Positions 44,795 through 52,988 of a stretch of 64,000 nucleotides of DNA are shown piece by piece. Made by a program: the position numbers and the translations under genes. The notes under the pieces are model-generated. The model worked only from the letters and a program-made list of their open reading frames with translations. It searched no databases and had not been told where the DNA came from. Numbering within the stretch: position 1 is the first letter of the stretch; each line of letters starts with the position of its first letter. Location: positions 119,996 through 183,995 of the forward strand of contig NZ_BMVF01000015.1 in NCBI RefSeq assembly GCF_014650575.1. Reading direction: 5' to 3'. The stretch is from Streptomyces naganishii JCM 4654 (GTDB lineage Bacteria > Actinomycetota > Actinomycetes > Streptomycetales > Streptomycetaceae).

Positions 44795-45553
44795 GTGCAC
44801 CGATACCTCGCGGTACGGCCCGGGGCCGAGGGCTCCGGGACGCGGCTGCTGTGCTTCCACCACGCCGGCGCGGGCGCCATGGCCTTCGCCGGGTGGCGGC
44901 AGCGCGCCGGAGCGGACGTGGACGTCCTGCCCGTACGGCTGCCGGGCCGGGAGACCCGGACGCGCGAGCCGCGGCTCACCGACCCCGCACGCCTGGTCGC
45001 GGACCTCCAGGAGGACCTCGGGGACCTCCTTCAGGAGCCGCACGCCTTCTACGGGCACAGCATGGGGGCCCTGGTGGCTCACCGGTTCGCCCAGGCCCGC
45101 GTCGCGGCCGGGCTGCCCGCGCCGCGGCTGCTGCTGGTCGGCGCGTGCGCCGCCCCGCAACTGCCCTCGGACCTGCTGGACCGCACCGACCTGGACGAGC
45201 TGACCGACGAACGGCTGATGGAGGCGATGGCGGACGAGGAGAGCCTGCCGGAGGCACTGCTGCGCCGCCCCGGCTGGCTGCGCGCCACCCTCGACACGCT
45301 GCGGGCCGATCTGCTGCTGGCCCGGGGTCTGCGCGGCGCGCCGGCCCGTCCGCTGACCTGTCCCATCCAGGCGTTCGCCGGCCGGGACGACCGCATGGTG
45401 ACCGTGGCCCAGGTGGACGCCTGGCGGCACTGCACCAGCGCGGGCTTCCGGCTGCGGACCGTCCCCGGCGCGCACTTCTTCGTCCGCGGGCGTGAGGTGC
45501 CGCGAGCAGTCGGGCAGGTGCTGCGCGCCGCGGCGCCGGTGCCCGCCCGCTGA
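44795..45553 (+). CDS. Type II thioesterase
   Basis: A 252-aa alpha/beta hydrolase. The nucleophile elbow YGHSMGALVAHRFA has S89, with the aspartate in AFAGRDDRMV and the catalytic His in VPGAHFFVRG near the C-terminus. It starts LLCFHHAGAGAMAFAGWRQR, as TEII proteins do. Such enzymes remove stalled or wrong acyl groups from carrier proteins. Start choice: GTG 44795 has GAAGGGGGG 5 bases upstream; GTG 44741 and TTG 44717 (overlapping the PPTase stop) are alternatives. Confidence 0.9.
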   Translation: MHRYLAVRPGAEGSGTRLLCFHHAGAGAMAFAGWRQRAGADVDVLPVRLPGRETRTREPRLTDPARLVADLQEDLGDLLQEPHAFYGHSMGALVAHRFAQARVAAGLPAPRLLLVGACAAPQLPSDLLDRTDLDELTDERLMEAMADEESLPEALLRRPGWLRATLDTLRADLLLARGLRGAPARPLTCPIQAFAGRDDRMVTVAQVDAWRHCTSAGFRLRTVPGAHFFVRGREVPRAVGQVLRAAAPVPAR

Positions 45554-45581
45554 CCACATCGTTCCGATTGGAGTTACGCGG

Positions 45582-46412
45582 ATGGACATCAGCGTCCTCG
45601 GCCCGTTCCGGGCCACTCTGGCCGGCGTGCCGGTGCACCTCACCGCCGTCAAGCCGCGCAAGGTCTTCGCACTGCTCGCCCTCCAGGCCGACGAGGCCGT
45701 CTCGGTCGCCTCGCTGGTGGAGGAGGTGTGGGGGGAGAGCCCGCCACGCAGTGTGCAGACCACGCTGCAGACCTACATCCTCCAGATACGGCACGTCATC
45801 GCCGCCGCGCTCGGCGAGGAGGAGGCCGAGCTGCCGAACGGCGCCAAGAGCGTGCTGCGCACCGAGCCGGGCGGCTACCGGCTCGACACCCACGGCGGGC
45901 TCATCGACGCCCGCGAGTACGACGCCCTGGCGTCGGTCGGGCACCGGGCCCTGGAGCAGGGCGACTGGGCGGAGGCGTCGTCGTACTTCGGCCGGGCGCT
46001 CGCCCTGTGGCACGGCCGGGCGCTGGCGGACGTGCAGTGCGGGGCCCTGCTGGAGGTGGAGGCCACGCGGCTGGACGAGTCGCGGATGAGCGTTCTTCAC
46101 GGCCGGATCGAGGCGGACCTGAGGCTGGGCCGCCACCATGAGCTCGTCGGCGAGCTGTGCGGGCTGGCCGCCCGGCACCCGCTGCACGAGGGGCTGCACG
46201 AGCAGCTGATGCTCGCGCTGTACCGGGCCGGGCGGCGCAGCGACGCGCTGGAGGTCTACCGGCAGCTGCGCACCGCGCTCAACCAGAGCCTCGGCCTCGA
46301 CCCCTCGCCCGGCATCGAGTACCTGCACCGCGCGGTGCTCGACTCCTCGCCCCACCTCGACCCGGCCGGCGCGGCGCCCGGCGGCGCCCGCCTGCTGGCC
46401 GGCCGGCACTGA
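45582..46412 (+). CDS. SARP-family pathway-specific activator (2)
   Basis: A 276-aa small SARP with the winged-helix domain at the N-terminus (MDISVLGPFRATLAGVPVHL, then HLTAVKPRKVFALLALQAD and QTTLQTYILQIRHVIAAALG) and the activation domain behind it (RADLRLGRHHELVGELC-like repeats, LALYRAGRRSDALEVYRQLR). It shares much sequence with the SARP at 31.3 kb, including TTLQTYILQ and the DALEVY-type helix. It directly precedes the ACP and KR genes and likely activates the PKS arm. It starts at ATG 45582 with GGAG 12 bases upstream. Confidence 0.92.
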   Translation: MDISVLGPFRATLAGVPVHLTAVKPRKVFALLALQADEAVSVASLVEEVWGESPPRSVQTTLQTYILQIRHVIAAALGEEEAELPNGAKSVLRTEPGGYRLDTHGGLIDAREYDALASVGHRALEQGDWAEASSYFGRALALWHGRALADVQCGALLEVEATRLDESRMSVLHGRIEADLRLGRHHELVGELCGLAARHPLHEGLHEQLMLALYRAGRRSDALEVYRQLRTALNQSLGLDPSPGIEYLHRAVLDSSPHLDPAGAAPGGARLLAGRH

Positions 46413-46510
46413 ACCCGCCGGCCGTGACGGGCACGGCCGGCCGCCACGGGCGGGACCGGCGTTCCGTCCGCACGTCCCACACCCCTGCCGAAGGACCGAA
46501 AGGAACCATC

Positions 46511-46780
46511 GTGAGCGACATCACCCTGTCCGAGCTCGGCGAGCTGCTCCTGGAATGCGTCGGCGCCCCGGAGGAGGGCATGGCCTTCGAGGGCGAGAAC
46601 GCGCTGGACACCCCCTTCCTGGAGTTCGGCTACGACTCCCTCGCGCTGCTCCAGGTCACCAGCGTGATCAACCGCAAGTACGGCATCGTGCTGGACGACG
46701 ACGCGGTCGCCGAGGCGGAGACGCCCCGCATGCTGCTCCAGATGGCCGCCACCGCGCCGCGGGCCGGGGCGGTCCGGTGA
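46511..46780 (+). CDS. Type II PKS acyl carrier protein
   Basis: An 89-aa ACP with the phosphopantetheine Ser at S43 in LEFGYDSLALLQVTS. The FGYDSLAL form is the usual one of aromatic type II PKS ACPs, which carry the growing poly-beta-ketone chain between KS and cyclases. It is separated from the KS genes by about 3.9 kb, which is uncommon but seen in pentangular clusters. It starts at a GTG with AAAGGAA upstream and overlaps the KR start by 4 bases. Confidence 0.92.
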   Translation: MSDITLSELGELLLECVGAPEEGMAFEGENALDTPFLEFGYDSLALLQVTSVINRKYGIVLDDDAVAEAETPRMLLQMAATAPRAGAVR

Positions 46781-47541
46781 CCGGTGCGCCCCCCGCGCGG
46801 GCCGAGGCGCCGGGTTCCCTCGCGGGCCGGCGGGTGCTGGTCACCGGGGGCACCCGGGGCATCGGCCGGGCGACGGCGCTGGCCTTCGCCCGGGCCGGGG
46901 CCCGGCTCGCCGTCGCCCACCGCGGCGACGGCCCGGCCGCCGGCCGGCTCACCGCCGAACTGACCGTGCTCGGCGCCGACTTCGCGCTCGTCGCGGCCGA
47001 CCTGACCACACGGGCGGGGGCCGAGCGCGCGGCCGAGGCGGTGCGGGAGCGCTTCGGCGGTCTCGACGTGCTGGTGAACAACCTCGGCGTGGACGGACAC
47101 GTGCCGTTCGAGAAGCTCACCGAGGACGAGTGGCACCGCGTCCTCGACCACAACACCACTTCGGCCTACCTGGTCACCCAGGCCGTGCTCGACCTGCTGG
47201 GCGAGGGCTCGTCGATCGTCGGCATCGGCGCCTCGGTGGCCCTGCGGGGGCGGCCGCTCGGCGTGCACTACAGCGCGTCGAAGGCGGCGCTCGCCGGGTT
47301 CACCCGCGCGCTCGCCAAGGAGCTCGGCGGCCGGGGGATCCGCGTCAACCTGGTCGCGCCCGGGGTCACCGAGACCGAGGACGAGGGCCTGCCGCCGCAG
47401 CTGACCGCCCGGCTCACCGCGCTGACCGCGCTCGGCCGCCTCGGGCGCCCCGAGGACGTCGCCGGGGCGGTGCTCTACCTCGCCGGGGACTCGGCCTCGT
47501 ACGTCACCGGCACCACCATCGAAGTAGACGGAGGAATCTGA
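46777..47541 (+). CDS. Ketoreductase of the SDR family (KR1)
   Basis: A 254-aa reductase. The NADPH loop VTGGTRGIGRATALAFA, the structural NNLGV motif, and the catalytic Ser-Tyr-Lys (IGASVALRG, HYSASKAALAGF) are intact. It ends EVDGGI, as FabG-like enzymes do. It probably reduces one keto group of the nascent polyketide. A second KR lies at 54 kb; in pentangular polyphenol pathways the two act at different carbons (for example C-9 and C-19). It is translationally coupled to the ACP. Confidence 0.9.
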   Translation: MTGAPPARAEAPGSLAGRRVLVTGGTRGIGRATALAFARAGARLAVAHRGDGPAAGRLTAELTVLGADFALVAADLTTRAGAERAAEAVRERFGGLDVLVNNLGVDGHVPFEKLTEDEWHRVLDHNTTSAYLVTQAVLDLLGEGSSIVGIGASVALRGRPLGVHYSASKAALAGFTRALAKELGGRGIRVNLVAPGVTETEDEGLPPQLTARLTALTALGRLGRPEDVAGAVLYLAGDSASYVTGTTIEVDGGI

Positions 47542-47936
47542 TGCCCTACGCCGCCATCACGTACCGGATGAAGCCCGGTCACGAGGACGAGATCGCCGAG
47601 ATCTTCGCCGGTTTCCAGCGGGTGGACCGGCCCGACTTCGCCGGCGACGACGGCGACGCGGCCGGGAAGCTGCTCGGCACGGGCGTGTTCATCAAGGACG
47701 ACGTCCTGGTCCGGGTCATCCACTACGAGGGCGACTTCGCGGCGATCGGCCGGCACATGGCCGCGCAGAAGGGCGTCCACATCCTGGAGACCAAGCTGGC
47801 GCCCTACCTCGCCGAGCCGCGGACGGTGGACACGACGACGCCGGCCGGGTTCGCGGAGCACTTCCGCGAGTCGACGATGCGGACGATCGCCCAGCTCACC
47901 GTGGACACCCACCCGGCGGAGGCCGGCAGGTCATGA
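47541..47936 (+). CDS. SchA/CurD-like polyketide cyclase-family protein
   Basis: A 131-aa protein, MPYAAITYRMKPGHEDEIAE, with a central strand VFIKDDVLVRVIHYEGDF and RHMAAQKGVHILETKLAPYL. SchA/CurD-like domains are found in spore pigment and pentangular polyphenol clusters and are thought to be small cyclases or oxygenases with an ABM-like fold. It overlaps the KR stop by one base. A paralogue on the minus strand lies at 49.1 kb. Confidence 0.82.
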   Translation: MPYAAITYRMKPGHEDEIAEIFAGFQRVDRPDFAGDDGDAAGKLLGTGVFIKDDVLVRVIHYEGDFAAIGRHMAAQKGVHILETKLAPYLAEPRTVDTTTPAGFAEHFRESTMRTIAQLTVDTHPAEAGRS

Positions 47937-48394
47937 CCGGGCCCGAGACAGTCCTCGCGGTCGCCGCCCTGCTGGGGGGCGGCGTGACCGCGGGGGTGCT
48001 GTTCGCCGTCGCGCTCAGCGTGCTGCCGGCGCTGTTCGCGATGGAGACCGGCACCTACGTGTACGCGCACAAGCTGCTGGGACGGAACTGGGATCCCACG
48101 ATGCCGGCGATCGTGCTCGGCAGCACCGCCGTCAACGCGGTGCTCGCGGTGCTCGGCGACGGCGTCGCGCGGGGCCTGTTCGCCCTCGCCGCCGTGCTGC
48201 TGCTCGGCGTCTCCGGCGTCTCGCACCTGTGCAACGTCCCCATCAACCGCCGGGTCAAGTCCATCACCGACCCCGCCGAGATCCCGCCCGACTGGGAGGA
48301 CCCCCGCCCCGCCTGGCGCCGCTTCCACCACCTGCGCACCGCCCTGGCCGTCCTGGCCCTCGTCACCACGGCGACAGCGGTCACCAGCCTGTGA
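47933..48394 (+). CDS. DUF1772 membrane protein (anthrone-oxygenase-like, copy 1)
   Basis: A 153-aa protein with four hydrophobic segments (about 5-30, 55-75, 82-102, 132-152). The conserved motif CNVPINRRVKS, located after the third segment, is typical of the DUF1772 family, which includes anthrone oxygenases of aromatic polyketide pathways. It would insert a quinone oxygen or support another oxidase. The 4-base ATGA overlap with the upstream cyclase gene shows coupling. Compare the paralogue at 53.5 kb. Confidence 0.82.
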   Translation: MTGPETVLAVAALLGGGVTAGVLFAVALSVLPALFAMETGTYVYAHKLLGRNWDPTMPAIVLGSTAVNAVLAVLGDGVARGLFALAAVLLLGVSGVSHLCNVPINRRVKSITDPAEIPPDWEDPRPAWRRFHHLRTALAVLALVTTATAVTSL

Positions 48395-48574
48395 GCCCCG
48401 CCGGGCCGTCGTGGCCCGGCGCGCCCGCCCGCACGACGCCCCCGGCCCGGGCCCCGACGGCAGCGGACCGCACACGGCCCCGCCCCCGGCGACCGCGGCC
48501 CGCCGGGGGCGCGCGGGTCGGCGACCGTGACGTCTCGGCGAACCCCTCCCGCGGCTGCGCCGGGCGACGCGGGC

Positions 48575-48754
48575 GCGGCTTTCGCCTGCGGCTGCGCCGG
48601 GCGCGCGGGGGGCGTCCGTTCCAGTGGTGGCGTGGTGCCTGCCGTGCGGGTCGGCCGTGCTGCCTCTTCGGGGCCGGGTCGCGCCCGGTGATGGGCTGCC
48701 CTGCCGGGGGTGTGCCCGGGCAGCCCGGCCGCTGTCCGGGGGTGTGCCGGGGGC
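48575..48754. repeat. Direct repeat copy A (244-bp period)
   Basis: A 180-base segment that recurs at 48819-48998 with only about three differences. It begins GCGGCTTTCGCCTGCGG and lies in a 715-base gap between the DUF1772 gene and the minus-strand cyclase gene. No convincing reading frame, tRNA or promoter was seen in it. The 244-base spacing means the whole unit with its spacer is a tandem duplication. Confidence 0.9.
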
Positions 48755-48818
48755 GCGATCGGTTGTCCGGGGGTCCGGGGTGGGGCGTGGTCCGGCGTGT
48801 CAACTGCCGGGCGTGTCA

Positions 48819-48998
48819 GCGGCTTTCGCCTGCGGCCGCGCCGGGCGCGCGGGGGGCGTCCGTTCCAGTGGTGGCGGGGTGCCTGCCGTGCGGGTCGGCC
48901 GTGCTGCCTTTTCGGGGCCGGGTCGCGCCCGGTGATGGGCTGCCCTGCCGGGGGTGTGCCCGGGCAGCCCGGCCGCTGTCCGGGGGTGTGCCGGGGGC
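48819..48998. repeat. Direct repeat copy B (244-bp period)
   Basis: The second copy of the 180-base segment of 48575-48754. The flank after both copies remains partly alike (GGTGTGCCGGGGGC then diverging). The remaining parts of the 715-base gap (48395-48574 and 48999-49109) show no gene. Confidence 0.9.
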
Positions 48999-49109
48999 CC
49001 GGTCCGCTGTCCTGGGGGGCCGGGGTGGGCCCCGGGTGTCAGCTGGTGGGCGTGAAGAGGCGGCCGCGCGTTCCACGGACGTGCGGCCGCCCTGTCGTGT
49101 CCGGTGCCG

Positions 49110-49493
49110 CTAGGCCGCGTTCGGGGTGTTGTCGCGGGCCGAGATCTGGGCGACCGTGCGCAGGAGGCTGCGCTTGAAGGTGGCCACGAAGCCCTCGACC
49201 GTGTCCGTGTCCCGCGGGCGGGTCAGGTACGGCTTGAGCTTGGCCTCGACCTCGCGCACTCCGGGCTGGACGGCCATGTGCCGGGCCACGGCCTCGAGGT
49301 CGCCGGTGTACTCGATGACCCGTACGAGGGTGTCGTCGCGCAGGAACACCGCGGTGGCCAGGATCGTGCCGGCCGCCGCGCCCGCCTCGTCGCGCACCTG
49401 GCTCGACCTGACGCGCCTGAAGTTGCCGAATATCTCGGCGAGTTCCGCCTCGTGCCCGGGCTTGATGTCGTACGTGATGGCTGCGAACGGCAT
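49110..49493 (-). CDS. SchA/CurD-like polyketide cyclase-family protein (copy 2)
   Basis: A 127-aa paralogue of the protein at 47.5 kb (MPFAAITYDIKPGHEAELAE, VFLRDDTLVRVIEYTGDL, RHMAVQPGVREVEAKLKPYL), judged by eye about half identical. It is encoded on the opposite strand to the surrounding PKS genes, and divergent from the TcmI-type cyclase gene with a 169-base promoter gap. It may be separately regulated. Specific role unknown. Confidence 0.82.
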   Translation of the reverse strand: MPFAAITYDIKPGHEAELAEIFGNFRRVRSSQVRDEAGAAAGTILATAVFLRDDTLVRVIEYTGDLEAVARHMAVQPGVREVEAKLKPYLTRPRDTDTVEGFVATFKRSLLRTVAQISARDNTPNAA

Positions 49494-49565
49494 GTCTGTC
49501 CCTCACCTGTCGGCTTCTGTACGTCCTCGCGTGAGCCGCCAGCCGACACCAGCCCGCACGAGAAC

Positions 49566-49608
49566 CGCTCGAACCCCGCGCCCCTGCCGCTTCAGGCCGA
49601 TTCGAGCC
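49566..49608. promoter_or_regulatory. Candidate SARP-type sites in the divergent cyclase gap
   Basis: CGCTCGAAC (49566) repeats the core seen in the 41.5 kb operator, and TTCAGGCCGA/TTCGAGCCGA (49591, 49601) form a 10-base direct repeat. They lie 55-97 bases upstream of the GTG of the TcmI-type gene that opens the KS operon. Weaker than the 41.5 kb repeat. Confidence 0.4.
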
Positions 49609-49662
49609 GACCTGTAGCCCGCGGTGGGACGTTCCCGGTCGACCGAGACCGGGAGGTACACC

Positions 49663-49998
49663 GTGCACCGCACCCTGATCGTCGCCAAGCTCCGGCCGGA
49701 CAGGACCGACGAGATCGCCAAGATCTTCGACGAGTCCGACGCCACCGAGCTGCCCCACATGATCGGCGTCAGCCGCCGCACCCTGTTCAAGTTCCACGGC
49801 CTCTACTTCCACCTGGTCGAGGCCGACGAGGACATCGGCGCCAACCTCTACCGCGCCCGCAGCCACCCGCTCTACGACGACATCAACACCCGGCTCGCCC
49901 AGTGCGTGGAGCCCTACGACCCCGACTGGAAGGAGCCCCGGGACGCGATGGCCGAGCCCTTCTACATCTGGACCAAGGACGAAGGACGCATCCAGTGA
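49663..49998 (+). CDS. TcmI-family type II polyketide cyclase
   Basis: A 111-aa protein (VHRTLIVAKLRPDRTDEIAK, later GVSRRTLFKFHGLYFHLVEA and a C-terminal EPFYIWTKDEGRIQ). TcmI-type cyclases close later rings of aromatic polyketides. It is the first gene of the KS operon. It starts at a GTG with GGGAGG 6 bases upstream; its stop overlaps the cupin start by 3 bases. Confidence 0.9.
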   Translation: MHRTLIVAKLRPDRTDEIAKIFDESDATELPHMIGVSRRTLFKFHGLYFHLVEADEDIGANLYRARSHPLYDDINTRLAQCVEPYDPDWKEPRDAMAEPFYIWTKDEGRIQ

Positions 49999-50429
49999 CC
50001 ACCGCCATCAGCCGCACCGTGAAGGTCGCCTCGCACGAGGTCGAGGCCAACACCAAGCGCGGGGGCGACCTGCGCGTCACCCTCAGCCCCAAGACCGTCG
50101 GCTGCACCTCGGGCTTCGGCGGGGTCATGACCCTGGAGCCCGGTGACTGGGTCACCGAGCACTACCACCCGTACTCCGAGGAGTTCCTGCACGTCATCGA
50201 CGGCACCCTGGAGATGACCCTGGACGGCCAGCCGCTCGCGCTCGGCGCCGGCGACTCGCTGCTCGTCCCCATCGGGGTGCGCCACCGTCTGGTCAACACC
50301 GGCGACGTCACCGCCCGCTGCACCTTCCACCTGTCCCCGCTCGCGCCCCGGCCCGAGCTCGGCCACGTGGACACCGAGCAGGCCCAGCGTCCCGACCAGG
50401 CCAACCCGGACGTGGGTGGCACGCCGTGA
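49995..50429 (+). CDS. Cupin-domain polyketide cyclase-like protein
   Basis: A 144-aa protein with a cupin barrel. Metal-site motif 1 is HYHPYSEEFLHVIDGTLEM (about 55-73), and motif 2, PIGVRHRLVNTGD, supplies the second His. Cupins at this place (between TcmI cyclase and KS-alpha) occur in xantholipin- and pradimicin-type clusters and help cyclisation or oxidation. It overlaps KS-alpha by 4 bases. The reaction is inferred from position. Confidence 0.85.
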   Translation: MTTAISRTVKVASHEVEANTKRGGDLRVTLSPKTVGCTSGFGGVMTLEPGDWVTEHYHPYSEEFLHVIDGTLEMTLDGQPLALGAGDSLLVPIGVRHRLVNTGDVTARCTFHLSPLAPRPELGHVDTEQAQRPDQANPDVGGTP

Positions 50430-51715
50430 CCCGACGGGCCGTCATCACCGGAGTCGGCGCGGTGGTGCCCGGCGGGGTCGGCCGCGAGGCCTTCTGGCGG
50501 ACCCTGTCCGAGGGCCGCACCGCCACCCGCCGGATCACCCTGTTCGACCCCGCCGCCTTCCGCTCCCAGGTGGCCGCCGAGGTCGACTTCGACCCGGCGG
50601 CGGCCGGACTGACCCCGCGTCAGGTGCGCAGGATGGACCGCGCCGCGCAGTTCGCCGTCGTCAGCGCCCGCGAGGCCGTCGCCGACAGCGGGCTCGACCT
50701 CGCCGCCCTCGCCCCCGAACGCCTCGCCGTCTCCATCGGCAGCGCGGTCGGCTGCACCATGGGCCTGGAGGAGGAGTACGTCACCCTCTCCGACAGCGGC
50801 CGCAAGTGGCTCGTCGACCACGAGTACGGCGTACCGCACCTGTACGGCTACATGGTGCCCTCCACCCTCGCCGCAGAGGTCGGCCGCGAGGTGGGCGCCG
50901 AGGGCCCGGTCGCCCTGGTCTCCACCGGCTGCACCTCGGGCCTGGACTCCATCGGCCACGCGGTGCAGCTGATCGAGGAGGGCTCCGCGGACGTCGCCCT
51001 GGCCGGCGCCACCGACGCCCCGATCTCCCCGATCACCTCCGCCTGCTTCGACGCCATCAAGGCCACCACGCCCAGCAACGACGACCCGGAGCACGCCTCG
51101 CGCCCCTTCGACGGCGAACGCGACGGCTTCGTCCTCGCCGAGGGCTCCGCGGTCATGGTCGTCGAGGAACGCGAGGCCGCCCTCGCCCGCGGCGCCCGGA
51201 TCTACGCCGAGATCGTGGGCTTCGCCGGGCGCAGCAACGCGTACCACATGACCGGACTCAAGCCGGACGGGCGGGAGATGGCCGAGGCCATCGACGTCGC
51301 CCTCGGCCAGGCCCGCCTCGATCCGACCGCCGTCGACTACGTCAACGCGCACGGCTCGGGCACCAAGCAGAACGACCGGCACGAGACCGCCGCGTTCAAG
51401 CGCAGCCTCGGGCAGCACGCGTACGACATCCCGGTCAGCTCGATCAAGTCGATGGTCGGCCACTCGCTGGGCGCCATCGGCTCCATCGAGGTCGCCGCCT
51501 GCGCGCTGGCGCTGGAGCGCCAGGTCGTGCCGCCCACCGCCAACCTGACCACCAAGGACCCGCTGTGCGACCTGGACTACGTCCCGGTCACCGCCCGCGA
51601 GCACGCCATGGACGTCGTGCTCAGCGTCGGCAGCGGCTTCGGCGGCTTCCAGACCGCGATGCTGCTCGCCCGCCCGGGCACCGCGGCCGCCGCGGCCGGA
51701 AGGAGCACCCGATGA
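50426..51715 (+). CDS. Type II PKS ketosynthase alpha
   Basis: A 429-aa beta-ketoacyl synthase. The catalytic triad is present: C169 in VSTGCTSGLDSIGHA, His in NAHGSGTKQNDRHE and His in SMVGHSLGAIGSIE. It condenses malonyl-ACP units as a heterodimer with KS-beta. Length and motifs are canonical. The stop overlaps the KS-beta start by 4 bases. Confidence 0.97.
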   Translation: MTRRAVITGVGAVVPGGVGREAFWRTLSEGRTATRRITLFDPAAFRSQVAAEVDFDPAAAGLTPRQVRRMDRAAQFAVVSAREAVADSGLDLAALAPERLAVSIGSAVGCTMGLEEEYVTLSDSGRKWLVDHEYGVPHLYGYMVPSTLAAEVGREVGAEGPVALVSTGCTSGLDSIGHAVQLIEEGSADVALAGATDAPISPITSACFDAIKATTPSNDDPEHASRPFDGERDGFVLAEGSAVMVVEEREAALARGARIYAEIVGFAGRSNAYHMTGLKPDGREMAEAIDVALGQARLDPTAVDYVNAHGSGTKQNDRHETAAFKRSLGQHAYDIPVSSIKSMVGHSLGAIGSIEVAACALALERQVVPPTANLTTKDPLCDLDYVPVTAREHAMDVVLSVGSGFGGFQTAMLLARPGTAAAAAGRSTR

Positions 51716-52953
51716 CCGCACCCACGACCGGCACCGCCTCCGGCGCCGCCCCGGTGATCACCGGCATGGGCATCGTCGCGCCCACCGGCATCGGCGTCGA
51801 CACCCACTGGGCGTCGGTGCTCGCCGGCAAGTCGGGCATCGGCCGCATCGAGCGCTTCGACCCCGAGGGCTACCCGGTGCGCCACGCCGGCCAGGTGCCC
51901 GGCTTCGACGCCCGGGCCGACGTGCCCAGCCGGCTGATCTCCCAGACCGACCACTGGACCCACCTCGCGCTCGCCGCGGGCCAGGCCGCGCTGGAGGACT
52001 GCGGCGCCGACCTCGCGCGCATCCCCGAGTACGAGATGGCGGTCGTCACCTCCTCCTCGTCCGGCGGCACCGAGTTCGGCCAGAAGGAGATGACGGCCCT
52101 CTACCGCAACGACCCCGGCTGGGTCGGCGCCTACCAGTCGATCGCCTGGTTCTACGCGGCCACCACCGGCCAGCTGTCCATCCGGCACAAGATGCGCGGC
52201 CCGTGCGGGGTGCTGGCCTGCGAGCAGGCCGGCGGCCTGGACGCCATCGGGCAGGCGCGCCGGCTCACCCGCAAGGGCGCCCGGCTCGTCGTCACCGGCG
52301 GCACCGACGCCTCCCTGTGCCCCTACGGGCTCACCGCCCAGCTCACCACCGGCAAGCTCTCCACCGTGGCCGACCCCGAGCGGGCCTACCTGCCCTTCGA
52401 CGCGGAGGCGTCCGGGTACCTTCCGGGCGAGGGCGGCGCCATCCTCGTACTGGAGAGCGCCGAGGCCGCCGCCGAACGCGGCGCCGGCAGCGGCTACGGC
52501 CGCGTCCTCGGCTACGCCGCCGGCTTCGACCCCGCGCCGGAGTCCGGGCGGCCGCGCGCCCTGCGCCGCACCGCCGAGGCGGCCCTGCGCGACGCCGGGC
52601 TCGGCCCCGCCGACATCGACGTCGTCTTCGCCGACGCGGCGGGCCTGCCCGCCGACGACCGCGACGAGGCCGAGGCCATCGCCCAGGTCTTCGGACCGCG
52701 CGCGGTGCCCGTCACCGCGCCCAAGACGCTCACCGGCCGGCTCTACGGCGGCGGCGCCCCGCTGGACGTGGCCACCGCGCTGCTCAGCCTGCGCGAAGGC
52801 GTCGTCCCGGCCACCACCGGCACCCGCGAGCCCGCCCCCGGCCTGGAGATCGACCTGGTCACCGGCGACGCCCGGGAGGCCCGGCTGCGCCACGCCCTGG
52901 TCCTGGCCCGCGGCCACGGCGGTTTCACCTCGGCCCTCGTCCTGGGCCGCTGA
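51712..52953 (+). CDS. Type II PKS ketosynthase beta (chain length factor)
   Basis: A 413-aa KS-like protein in which the catalytic Cys is replaced by Gln (Q172 in GPCGVLACEQAGGLDAI), the diagnostic feature of a chain length factor. It forms the tunnel that sets the number of malonyl units. The other motifs (TSSSSGGTEFGQKEM, EASGYLPGEGGAILVLE) fit. Chain length cannot be read by eye, but the cyclase and KR set of the cluster fits a long (C24-C26 range) chain. Confidence 0.96.
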   Translation: MTAPTTGTASGAAPVITGMGIVAPTGIGVDTHWASVLAGKSGIGRIERFDPEGYPVRHAGQVPGFDARADVPSRLISQTDHWTHLALAAGQAALEDCGADLARIPEYEMAVVTSSSSGGTEFGQKEMTALYRNDPGWVGAYQSIAWFYAATTGQLSIRHKMRGPCGVLACEQAGGLDAIGQARRLTRKGARLVVTGGTDASLCPYGLTAQLTTGKLSTVADPERAYLPFDAEASGYLPGEGGAILVLESAEAAAERGAGSGYGRVLGYAAGFDPAPESGRPRALRRTAEAALRDAGLGPADIDVVFADAAGLPADDRDEAEAIAQVFGPRAVPVTAPKTLTGRLYGGGAPLDVATALLSLREGVVPATTGTREPAPGLEIDLVTGDAREARLRHALVLARGHGGFTSALVLGR

Positions 52954-52988
52954 CCCACGAGGCTGACATACGAGAAGGGAGTTCGGCG

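Noticed and set aside
48381..49177. Possible proteins encoded in the duplicated 244-bp repeat region
   Set aside because: Frames through both copies give Cys/Gly/Arg-rich low-complexity strings, without ribosome binding sites or typical third-position codon bias.
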